Source of the DNA: Bacteroidales bacterium
Lineage (GTDB): Bacteria; Bacteroidota; Bacteroidia; Bacteroidales; BM520
NCBI GenBank assembly: GCA_023230285.1
Contig: JALNXP010000136.1
Span: 1-6,680 of the forward strand
Length of the DNA: 6,680 nucleotides
Direction of reading: 5' to 3'
In this document: piece by piece, positions 1 through 5,783 of the stretch
Layout: each line of letters begins with the position of its first letter
Numbering within the stretch: position 1 is the stretch's first letter
Position numbers and translations under genes: made by a program
Notes under the pieces: generated by a model
Told to the model about the DNA's origin: nothing
The model's input: only the letters and a program-made list of their open reading frames with translations
The model's database searches: none

Positions 1-1311
1 CAGACAAATACTCAGAAAGAAAAACTTGATGCGTATGCAAACATTGTTGAGAATTATCTCTTAATAGATACTGATACAGCTGCTGTTTTAAATTTGCTGC
101 CGGAAAATATCAGACTTACTATTATTGATGAATACGGCAATCTTCTTTTTGATAATGTGGTTGCTGATAAAGCTACTGTTTCAGACCATACTTCGCGCCC
201 CGAAATTATAGCAGCTCGCGCTACAGGGAAAGGCTCTGCAATAAGATTGTCGGAGTCTACTAACGTGAATTACCTGTATTTGGCAATAAAAACTCCCGAT
301 AACAGCTATATTCGTGTGTCGTTGCCGTATAAAATTAAGCTGTCGGATACCTTTAAAACAGATTCTGTTTTGATGTATGCCGCATTACTCTTGTTTTTAA
401 TAGCTATACTTATGCTGCTGTATACTTCGGATAAGTTTGGTAAAGTGATGTCTACTCTGAAGAAATTTGCAGCAAATGTGGAAAAAGGTCAAGTCGACTA
501 CGAAACTGTGACTTTCCCCGATACCGACTCCGGCGAAATAGGAAGTAAAATTATTTCGATATACCGACAACTTGAAACAAGTAAGCAACAAACCGATTTT
601 GAACGCGATAAAAATCGTATGATGAAACAGGAGATGACTAATAATATAGCTCACGAACTTAAAACTCCCGTATGTAGTATAAGAGGTTATCTGGAAACTA
701 TATTGACAAACCCGAACGTTGATAAAGATACACAGTCTCTATTTCTTAACCGTGCTTATAATCAGTCAGTTAGACTTACGGAGCTTATAGATGATGTCAC
801 TTTGATTAATAAAATCGAAGATGCTTCTTTTATGTTTACACAAGAGAAACTGATAATCAGCAATATATTTGATGAAGTACTCGAAGAATTTGCTGCAAGA
901 ATTGCTGCTCAAAATGTGACAGCCCTAAATAAAATACCTCTCTCTGTTGAAGTCGCCGGCAACCATTCTCTGCTATTTGCCGCTTTTAGAAATCTTGTCG
1001 ATAATTCTTTGAAATATGCCGGCGATAGCATAGAAATTTGTGCTGAATGCTATGCCGAAGATGATAAAAATTATTTTTTCAAATATTATGACACCGGCTG
1101 TGGCGTAGATGAGAAGTTTTTAGATAAGATTTTTGATAGATTTGTACGCATTGATGAAGGAAGAACCCGCAAGGATGGCGGCTCCGGATTAGGCTTGGCT
1201 ATAGTTAAACATTCTATCGCTTTCCATGGCGGACAAATCTCGGCTCGTAATCGTGAAACCGGCGGCTTGGAGTTTTTATTTAATCTGCAAAATAAACCTG
1301 TGATAAAATGA
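1..1311 (+). CDS. Sensor histidine kinase of a two-component system, 5'-truncated by the window edge
   Basis: The reading frame is open from base 1 to the TGA at 1309-1311 (436 residues), so the true start lies outside the window. A TTG at 94 opens a shorter frame but is not a credible start, because similar-looking protein precedes it. Numbering from the first codon, residues 1-120 form an extracytoplasmic sensor domain of PhoR-like type, with the stretch RPEIIAARATGKG. A transmembrane helix lies at about 122-141. A HAMP-like linker and HisKA domain follow, with phospho-acceptor His218 in AHELKTP. The ATPase domain has an N box (NLVDNSLKYA, about 331-341), G1 (DTGCGVD, 364-370), F box (FDRFVRI) and G2 (GGSGLGLA, 393-400). 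All core motifs are intact, so the protein should be an active inner-membrane kinase. The first membrane helix and any cognate response regulator would lie upstream. The stimulus cannot be read from the sequence. Confidence 0.95.
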   Translation, partial: QTNTQKEKLDAYANIVENYLLIDTDTAAVLNLLPENIRLTIIDEYGNLLFDNVVADKATVSDHTSRPEIIAARATGKGSAIRLSESTNVNYLYLAIKTPDNSYIRVSLPYKIKLSDTFKTDSVLMYAALLLFLIAILMLLYTSDKFGKVMSTLKKFAANVEKGQVDYETVTFPDTDSGEIGSKIISIYRQLETSKQQTDFERDKNRMMKQEMTNNIAHELKTPVCSIRGYLETILTNPNVDKDTQSLFLNRAYNQSVRLTELIDDVTLINKIEDASFMFTQEKLIISNIFDEVLEEFAARIAAQNVTALNKIPLSVEVAGNHSLLFAAFRNLVDNSLKYAGDSIEICAECYAEDDKNYFFKYYDTGCGVDEKFLDKIFDRFVRIDEGRTRKDGGSGLGLAIVKHSIAFHGGQISARNRETGGLEFLFNLQNKPVIK

Positions 1312-1685
1312 TAAAAAAAACAATATTGACAATAGTATTGCTTGTTATTTCAAATACCTTTATGACGTTTGCATGGTACGGACATTTGAAATTCAAAGAG
1401 TTAGGAGTATTTAGTAAACTTGGCATCTTTGGTGTTATATTTATCAGTTGGGGAATAGCACTTTTTGAATATATGTTTCAGGTACCGGCAAACCGCATCG
1501 GCTTTGTCGGAAACGGCGGACCATTTAACTTGTGGCAACTGAAAGTAATACAAGAAGCAATTACTCTTACTGTGTTTACCCTCTTTACAGTGGTGTTTTT
1601 TAAAAATCAACCGCTAAAACTTAACCATCTTATAGGCTTCGTGTTTTTAATACTCGCCGTGTATTTTATTTTTAAGAAGAGTTAG
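1308..1685 (+). CDS. DMT-family (DUF486-like) small integral membrane protein
   Basis: This 125-residue protein is almost entirely membrane-embedded, with four hydrophobic segments at about residues 5-24, 37-57, 82-98 and 106-122. The conserved DUF486 features are present: SNTFMTFAWYGHLKF at the end of helix 1, SWGIALFEY in helix 2, QVPANRIG in the following loop, QLKVIQEAITL leading into helix 3, and LNHLIGF before helix 4. The length is usual for the family, which is distantly related to drug/metabolite transporters, but no substrate is established. Its ATG overlaps the stop of the kinase gene (ATGA), so translational coupling in one operon is likely. A run of eight A lies just after the start codon (1313-1320). 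It is probably an inner-membrane protein. A link to kinase signalling is only suggested by the overlap. Confidence 0.88.
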   Translation: MIKKTILTIVLLVISNTFMTFAWYGHLKFKELGVFSKLGIFGVIFISWGIALFEYMFQVPANRIGFVGNGGPFNLWQLKVIQEAITLTVFTLFTVVFFKNQPLKLNHLIGFVFLILAVYFIFKKS

Positions 1686-1719
1686 AAGAGCGATTAATCG
1701 TTTATGATAAACTCTAAAC
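1679..1719. terminator. Possible bidirectional terminator between convergent genes
   Basis: The 33-base gap between the convergent DMT and fucosidase genes contains two adjacent dyads: the perfect palindrome CGATTAATCG (1691-1700) and GTTTAT-G-ATAAAC (1700-1712). They are flanked by imperfectly complementary arms, AGTTAGAAG and CTCTAAACT. The position suits a terminator shared by both strands, but the structure is AT-rich, partly one-base-looped and lacks a clear U-tract. The call rests mainly on position. Confidence 0.3.
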
Positions 1720-3554
1720 TATTTCTCGTTTTTCCAAACGATGTTTTGTAGTTCCATGTCGGCACCAAAACGTCTGTCCGCAGCAGTCATCCGAAAATGA
1801 TATGTGACTGTTTTCTTCTCCGGAAACTCTGTAAGCGGATAGCTGTACATAATTTGTTCAACATCAGCTGAAACGCCAAAAGTAATAAACTTGTCATACC
1901 TGTTGAAATATGATATTATCAATTTATTTTCACCCTGTTTTAATGGCAATCTTACTATCATTCTGTTTATTTCTCCGACATTTGAACGCTTTACTGCTGC
2001 TAACTCTTCGCCGTTGAGTTGCAAACGAAAAGCAGACGTAAATATAACTTCTATCAAATAATCACAATCGTGAGTTGCAAAAATCAATTGTTTGGTTAAT
2101 ACCGACTGTTTTTTGCCGATTTTGATAATCTTGGCAAAATTATTGTCTTCATTATCAGTACTTTCGATTGCTTTCCAAATGATGTCGTTTGTTTTTTTCG
2201 GCAAATAAAATCTTCTGTAATTATCAGAATAAAAAGCGGGTTCAAAAGATACTCCGGAGTTATTCAGATTTTTCGTATCTTCTGTTTTTGGCAGGATTAT
2301 CGTATCACAGATGTCGTTGTGACATACACATATCTTTCTGCCTATTTCAGATTCTGTATAGCAGATATAAGGCTGTTGCTTCTTTTTAACTGTAAGTTGT
2401 TTGTTATAAGCAGTTTTACTTTTGAATTGCACATAATAATCCATGTACGACACGGCATATTCGGTGCAATTATCATGATTATTGATTTTCGGTGGCGTAA
2501 GACATGACGGGTCGTCTTTAATCATCTGTCCTATGGCTGTAAGTACTTGTTTTTCAAAAGGGACTACATTACCGTTTCCCATTGGACCAATGTTGAGCAG
2601 ATAAGTGCCGCCGAGAGAGATTATACGTTTAAGATCGTTAAATTTTTCTATGGCTTTATCTTTTGGGTCGCCGCGTTGTTGCCACGAGCGATAGCCCCAA
2701 GTTTCATCAAACATAGACGCCGGTGTTTGCCACGGTAAGCTGTAATATTCGTCAGGAATAAAATTGTCGGACATGACTAAGAAGTCGGAGCAGTCGTTGC
2801 CTAATCGACTGCTAACCATGCAGTTTGGTTGTAAAGTATGAACTAAATCGTACAATTCTTCCGACTGTTCTACAGTGAGGTCGCCCATATCGAACCACAA
2901 CTCGCTGATGTCGCTGTAGTTGGTAAGTAGCTCTGTTACTTGATTTATGTTATATTGATGATGTTCCGGTGTCACAGGGTCAGCATTGTGGCTGGAGATA
3001 GGGTAGGCTTCAGGAAAATGCCAATCTACCAATGAAAAATACAGCCCAAATTTCAAGCCGTTTTCTTTACATGCTTCGGATAGAGATTTTACGACATCTT
3101 TGCCATAAGGAGTTGCATCTACAATGTTGAAGTCGGTGTATTGTGAATGATACATACAAAAGCCGTCATGATGTTTAGCTGTGATTACGATAGCGCCCAT
3201 GCCGGCTTGTTTTGCCAATTGTACGATTTCTTCGGGGTTCCATTTTTGCGGATTAAAACTGTTGGCGACATCGGCATAAACATCGCTAAAGATACCTGCG
3301 TGCGATTGAATTTGTTCGCTGTAGCCGTTGGTTACGGGCTTGTCGTCCCAAACGCCACCCAACTCAGAATACAATCCGAAGTGGATAAACATGGAAAATT
3401 TATTGTCCGTCCATTCTTTGCTTTGCGAGAAAGCAAAAAGTGGATGGACAATAATTATAAGTAGTAAAATCAGATATTTAATCTGACTACAGCATTTCTT
3501 TAATAGCTTCGGCGAGGCGTTTGACACCTTCTTCGGCGGTTTTCTTGTCTGCAT
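1719..3554 (-). CDS. Exported alpha-L-fucosidase, GH29-type, with C-terminal accessory region; start uncertain
   Basis: The product is a retaining exo-fucosidase predicted to release L-fucose from glycans outside the cytoplasm. Numbering from the ATG at 3554, a signal peptide core lies at about 25-43 (KYLILLLIIIVHPLFAFSQ). A TIM-barrel follows with GH29 hallmarks: FIHFG (56-60), AKHHDGFCMY (126-135), FGLYFSLVDWH (169-179), ELWFDMGD (218-225, probable nucleophile Asp222), WGYRSW (286-291) and LLNIGPMGNG (319-328, Asn where Asp-Gly is more usual). Glu269 in PDEYY is a tentative acid/base. Residues about 355-611 are beta-rich (for example LQLNGEEL and QGENKLIISYFN) and look like accessory beta-sandwich modules. 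The ATG at 3554 lies 68 bases inside the aminotransferase gene. GTG at 3527 and a non-canonical ATT at 3482 are alternatives, and ATT gives the most natural signal peptide. Family membership is firm; the sugar linkage is not known. Confidence 0.9.
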   Translation of the reverse strand: MQTRKPPKKVSNASPKLLKKCCSQIKYLILLLIIIVHPLFAFSQSKEWTDNKFSMFIHFGLYSELGGVWDDKPVTNGYSEQIQSHAGIFSDVYADVANSFNPQKWNPEEIVQLAKQAGMGAIVITAKHHDGFCMYHSQYTDFNIVDATPYGKDVVKSLSEACKENGLKFGLYFSLVDWHFPEAYPISSHNADPVTPEHHQYNINQVTELLTNYSDISELWFDMGDLTVEQSEELYDLVHTLQPNCMVSSRLGNDCSDFLVMSDNFIPDEYYSLPWQTPASMFDETWGYRSWQQRGDPKDKAIEKFNDLKRIISLGGTYLLNIGPMGNGNVVPFEKQVLTAIGQMIKDDPSCLTPPKINNHDNCTEYAVSYMDYYVQFKSKTAYNKQLTVKKKQQPYICYTESEIGRKICVCHNDICDTIILPKTEDTKNLNNSGVSFEPAFYSDNYRRFYLPKKTNDIIWKAIESTDNEDNNFAKIIKIGKKQSVLTKQLIFATHDCDYLIEVIFTSAFRLQLNGEELAAVKRSNVGEINRMIVRLPLKQGENKLIISYFNRYDKFITFGVSADVEQIMYSYPLTEFPEKKTVTYHFRMTAADRRFGADMELQNIVWKNEK

Positions 3555-4686
3555 AAGAAAAGTTTATTCTCATTGTATTTCTTCCTGAGCCGTCACAGAA
3601 GAAAGTATAACCTTGTACAAAAGCAACCTTCTTTTCAATTGCTTTATAGAATAATTTATCGGAATCTATATGTTCGGGCATTGTCACCAAGAGGAAAAGT
3701 CCGCCTTCGGGGTGAGTCCATGTTACGCCTTCGGGGAAATATTCTTTGAAGCAGCGGAGGATATTGTCGCGTTTATCTTTATATTCGGCGACTATGTTGC
3801 CGATATTTTTTTCGAATAATCCTTTTTGCAGATATAATCCGGCAATTTTTTGCAGGTAAGCGGAAGTACAAAGGTCTGCTGTTTGTTTAGCCTGTACAAA
3901 TTTTTCGAGGACTTCGCTGTTTGCGATAATCCAGCCGAGTCTGAAGCCCGGGCAGAAAGATTTTGAAAAGGTACCTAATGTAATCACTAATCCTTGGTCG
4001 TCAAGAGAGTATAACATAGGTTGAGATTCGCCGTCGAAGCGGATTTCTCTGTAAGGGCTGTCTTCTACTATTAAAACTTGGTGCTTTTGAGCAACTTTGA
4101 TAATTTCTTTTCTTCTTGCTACAGGCATGGTGATGCCGGCAGGATTTTGGAAGTCGGGGATTATATATACAAATTTCGGTTTTTTGCCTTCGGCTTCGAG
4201 TTTTACAATTTGTTTTTCGAGTTCTACTGCGCTCATGCCGAGTTCATCAGGTTCGATGCCGATGAAATTTGCGCCGTAAACTTTAAAAGCGTTTAATCCG
4301 CCGAGATAAGACGGCAGCTCGCATATTATGGTGTCTCCCGGGTTTACAAAAATCTTTCCTAAAAGGTCAAGTGACTGCTGGGAAGCGGTGGTGATTACAA
4401 AGTTGTCGCGAGTGACTTTGCAACCTTCTTTGAGATACCTTTTTACTAATTCGTCACGCAGTAAATTTTCGCCTTCGGTTGTGCCATATTGCAGAGCAGC
4501 AGCTCCGGAGTTGGCTATCACCTCTGCCGAAATTTCGGTTATGTCTTTGTAAGGAAAAGATGAGGGCGACGGCAAGCCGCCGGCGAAAGAAATTATGTCC
4601 GGTTGTTGTGTGAGCTTCAGACACTCACGAATAGCAGAACGCTTCATGCGTTTTGCTTCATCTGAAAATAAAGCATCTATGTTCAT
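3487..4686 (-). CDS. PLP-dependent aminotransferase, class I/II fold type I (2-aminoadipate/aromatic-like)
   Basis: This 399-residue cytosolic enzyme is complete and of typical length. It moves an amino group between an amino acid and a 2-oxo acid using pyridoxal phosphate. Visible features in order are SFAGGLPSPSSFP (33-45, substrate-binding N-terminal stretch of the LysN/Aro8-like group), LQYGTTEG (65-72), PDFQNPAG with Asn181, VEDSPY with Asp209 and Tyr212 (cofactor ring contacts), TFSKSFCPGFRLGW with the Schiff-base Lys242 and Arg249, and TMRINF with Arg373 (substrate carboxylate). There is no GntR-type DNA-binding domain at the N-terminus, so it is not a full-length MocR regulator. Substrate choice (2-aminoadipate, aromatic or branched-chain) cannot be settled from these motifs. 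The ATG at 4686 lies about 25 bases after a good -7 element. The fucosidase gene follows immediately, probably in the same transcript, though no metabolic link is obvious. Confidence 0.93.
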   Translation of the reverse strand: MNIDALFSDEAKRMKRSAIRECLKLTQQPDIISFAGGLPSPSSFPYKDITEISAEVIANSGAAALQYGTTEGENLLRDELVKRYLKEGCKVTRDNFVITTASQQSLDLLGKIFVNPGDTIICELPSYLGGLNAFKVYGANFIGIEPDELGMSAVELEKQIVKLEAEGKKPKFVYIIPDFQNPAGITMPVARRKEIIKVAQKHQVLIVEDSPYREIRFDGESQPMLYSLDDQGLVITLGTFSKSFCPGFRLGWIIANSEVLEKFVQAKQTADLCTSAYLQKIAGLYLQKGLFEKNIGNIVAEYKDKRDNILRCFKEYFPEGVTWTHPEGGLFLLVTMPEHIDSDKLFYKAIEKKVAFVQGYTFFCDGSGRNTMRINFSYADKKTAEEGVKRLAEAIKEML

Positions 4687-4711
4687 AATATATTTAGTTA
4701 AATACTATTTT

Positions 4712-4720
4712 GCAAAGGTA
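4712..4720 (-). promoter_or_regulatory. Bacteroidota -7 promoter element for the aminotransferase gene
   Basis: On the minus strand the sequence reads TACCTTTGC, an exact match to the TAnnTTTGC -7 consensus of the primary sigma factor in Bacteroidota. It lies 25 bases before the aminotransferase ATG, leaving a leader of roughly 15-20 bases. No TTG-type -33 element is visible at the usual ~19-base spacing, so the promoter may be weak or assisted by an activator. Confidence 0.6.
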
Positions 4721-4722
4721 AT

Positions 4723-4740
4723 ACTTTAATTAGATAAAGT
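4723..4740. promoter_or_regulatory. Dyad in the aminotransferase promoter, possible operator
   Basis: ACTTTA and TAAAGT form perfect 6-base inverted arms around a 6-base spacer (ATTAGA). The 18-base dyad sits directly upstream of the minus-strand -7 element, between it and the expected -33 position, where a repressor or activator dimer could act. The sequence is AT-rich, so a chance occurrence is possible. Confidence 0.3.
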
Positions 4741-4820
4741 GATTTTAATTTTGTTGAATTGTGAACAGGTTTTGACACGTAGATTCATTAGCATTGCGAA
4801 AATACAATTTAGTATACCTG

Positions 4821-4833
4821 AGTTTTTTTATAA
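4821..4833 (+). repeat. Direct repeat copy 1, upstream of the restriction gene promoter
   Basis: AGTTTTTTTATAA (13 bases) occurs here and again, identically, at 4879-4891. This copy lies about 30 bases upstream of the predicted -7 element and runs into AAA to form an A/T palindrome-like stretch. It could be a regulatory site, or simply A-tract low complexity. Confidence 0.35.
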
Positions 4834-4861
4834 AAACGGCGTAAATTTCAAAAAAAACGAG

Positions 4862-4870
4862 TATATTTGC
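4862..4870 (+). promoter_or_regulatory. Bacteroidota -7 promoter element for the restriction-modification operon
   Basis: TATATTTGC matches the TAnnTTTGC -7 consensus exactly and points towards the restriction gene. The expected start of transcription is near 4877, giving an untranslated leader of almost 100 bases before the ATG at 4975. No clear TTG -33 box lies about 19 bases upstream, where the sequence is A-rich. Confidence 0.6.
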
Positions 4871-4878
4871 ATCATAAA

Positions 4879-4891
4879 AGTTTTTTTATAA
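4879..4891 (+). repeat. Direct repeat copy 2, at the predicted transcript start
   Basis: This is an exact second copy of AGTTTTTTTATAA, 58 bases downstream of the first. It would overlap the first transcribed bases of the restriction-modification mRNA, so the two copies bracket the -7 element. Its function is unknown. Confidence 0.35.
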
Positions 4892-4913
4892 CAGATTGTA
4901 TATAAATTAAAAA

Positions 4914-4991
4914 ATGTTTCATGGCTTTGATAGTTTGGCTATAAGGTGTAGCAATAGAACAAAATTTATAATTTATGACGGAAACAGATAA
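4914..4991 (+). CDS. Possible 25-codon leader ORF overlapping the restriction gene start
   Basis: In the predicted leader, ATG at 4914 opens a 25-codon frame (MFHGFDSLAIRCSNRTKFII, then YDGNR) that ends at TAA 4989-4991. It overlaps the first 17 bases of the restriction gene in another frame. It is preceded by an A-rich stretch, a favourable context for initiation in Bacteroidota. If translated, it would affect initiation at 4975 and could dampen or delay endonuclease synthesis. The peptide resembles nothing I recognise, and short frames of this length occur by chance. Confidence 0.2.
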   Translation: MFHGFDSLAIRCSNRTKFIIYDGNR

Positions 4992-5781
4992 CGAAAAGGC
5001 AATTCGTGCAATAGTTGGCGGTTGTGTCAAATCTTATGCTTCAGGATTTGCAGATCGTCATATTGCAGAGATAGATGATGAAGATGGGACAATAAATATG
5101 AAAATACATAATGTTTTTATTGCTGCACTTGGACATGAAATACAATATTATTCTGCCTTAGCTCGCTCTCTTGATAGCTCTCTCGGTAATATGCTAGAAA
5201 AAATGGCTATTCAGATAGCAACATTGCATTATAAAGTCAGTCAACACGTAGAAGGATTTCTTTATAAAGAGCAAACCGATTATATAGCCGAAATTTTAGA
5301 ACAGTATAAAAGGCATGCAAAATATCCTGATGTGGAAGATTATAAGAAAATCACACAACTAAAAGGTTCTATCGTTGAAAAACGACATGAGAGTGATTAT
5401 TATCTCGTTGATGAAGATACAGACCGGCACTACCTAATAGAATTAAAAATTGGTGGCGATTTGGATAATAAAAAAGCGCGTTCCGAGAAGGAAGCATTAT
5501 TAGAACAATACTGTATCCTTACAAATAAAATAGGTGATGAAAACAAAGTAAAAATTCTTTTTGCAACTGCATACAACCGTTACGGAGAAGGGAAACCATG
5601 GAAACAAAGTAGTGTGCTTCAATTTTTTGCTAATGATGAACTTTGCATCAGTAGAGATTTTTGGAATTTGGTTTGTAAATCTGAAAAGGGTTATGATATT
5701 GTGATAGATGAGTATGGGCGAAATGCTAATTACATCAGTGAAGCATTAAATAATATAAAAAATACATATTTGCCTATCTAA
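4975..5781 (+). CDS. Type II restriction endonuclease, PD-(D/E)XK fold, TdeIII-family-like
   Basis: This 268-residue soluble protein cuts double-stranded DNA at unmodified copies of its target, by inference from its fold signature and its methyltransferase neighbour. The probable catalytic core is Asp141 (ESDYYLV), then Glu156-x-Lys158 in YLIELKIGGDLDNKKA. The following RSEKEALLEQY helix, the ATAYNRYGEGKPWKQ segment (198-211) and ISRDFW (225-230) resemble the TdeIII family as I recall it. The N-terminal half (about 1-125) is mainly helical and may carry dimerisation or target contacts. The start at 4975 has no Shine-Dalgarno sequence but follows an AT-rich leader. The methyltransferase gene begins two bases after its stop codon. 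The nuclease call is fairly firm and the family name less so. The target site is unknown, and TdeIII's GGNCC should not be assumed. Confidence 0.75.
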   Translation: MTETDNEKAIRAIVGGCVKSYASGFADRHIAEIDDEDGTINMKIHNVFIAALGHEIQYYSALARSLDSSLGNMLEKMAIQIATLHYKVSQHVEGFLYKEQTDYIAEILEQYKRHAKYPDVEDYKKITQLKGSIVEKRHESDYYLVDEDTDRHYLIELKIGGDLDNKKARSEKEALLEQYCILTNKIGDENKVKILFATAYNRYGEGKPWKQSSVLQFFANDELCISRDFWNLVCKSEKGYDIVIDEYGRNANYISEALNNIKNTYLPI

Positions 5782-5783
5782 AA

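Noticed and set aside
94..1311. Kinase gene starting at the TTG at 94
   Set aside because: The frame is open to base 1 and the upstream residues continue the sensor domain. Without them the protein would lack its first membrane helix, so it is an edge-truncated gene, not a short one.
3147..3464. 105-residue open frame on the plus strand
   Set aside because: It is antisense to the fucosidase catalytic region, which has intact GH29 motifs. No family resemblance is seen in the plus-strand product.
4078..4552. Several 60-74-residue plus-strand frames
   Set aside because: All are antisense to the aminotransferase gene and overlap one another. None has a recognisable motif or start context.
3487..4686. 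MocR-type transcription regulator
   Set aside because: The aminotransferase domain begins within about 30 residues of the N-terminus, leaving no room for the GntR winged-helix domain that defines MocR proteins.
4687..4974. Riboswitch or small RNA in the divergent intergenic region
   Set aside because: No extended GC-bearing stems or conserved aptamer-like motifs are visible. The region is A/T-rich and is explained adequately by two promoters and a leader.
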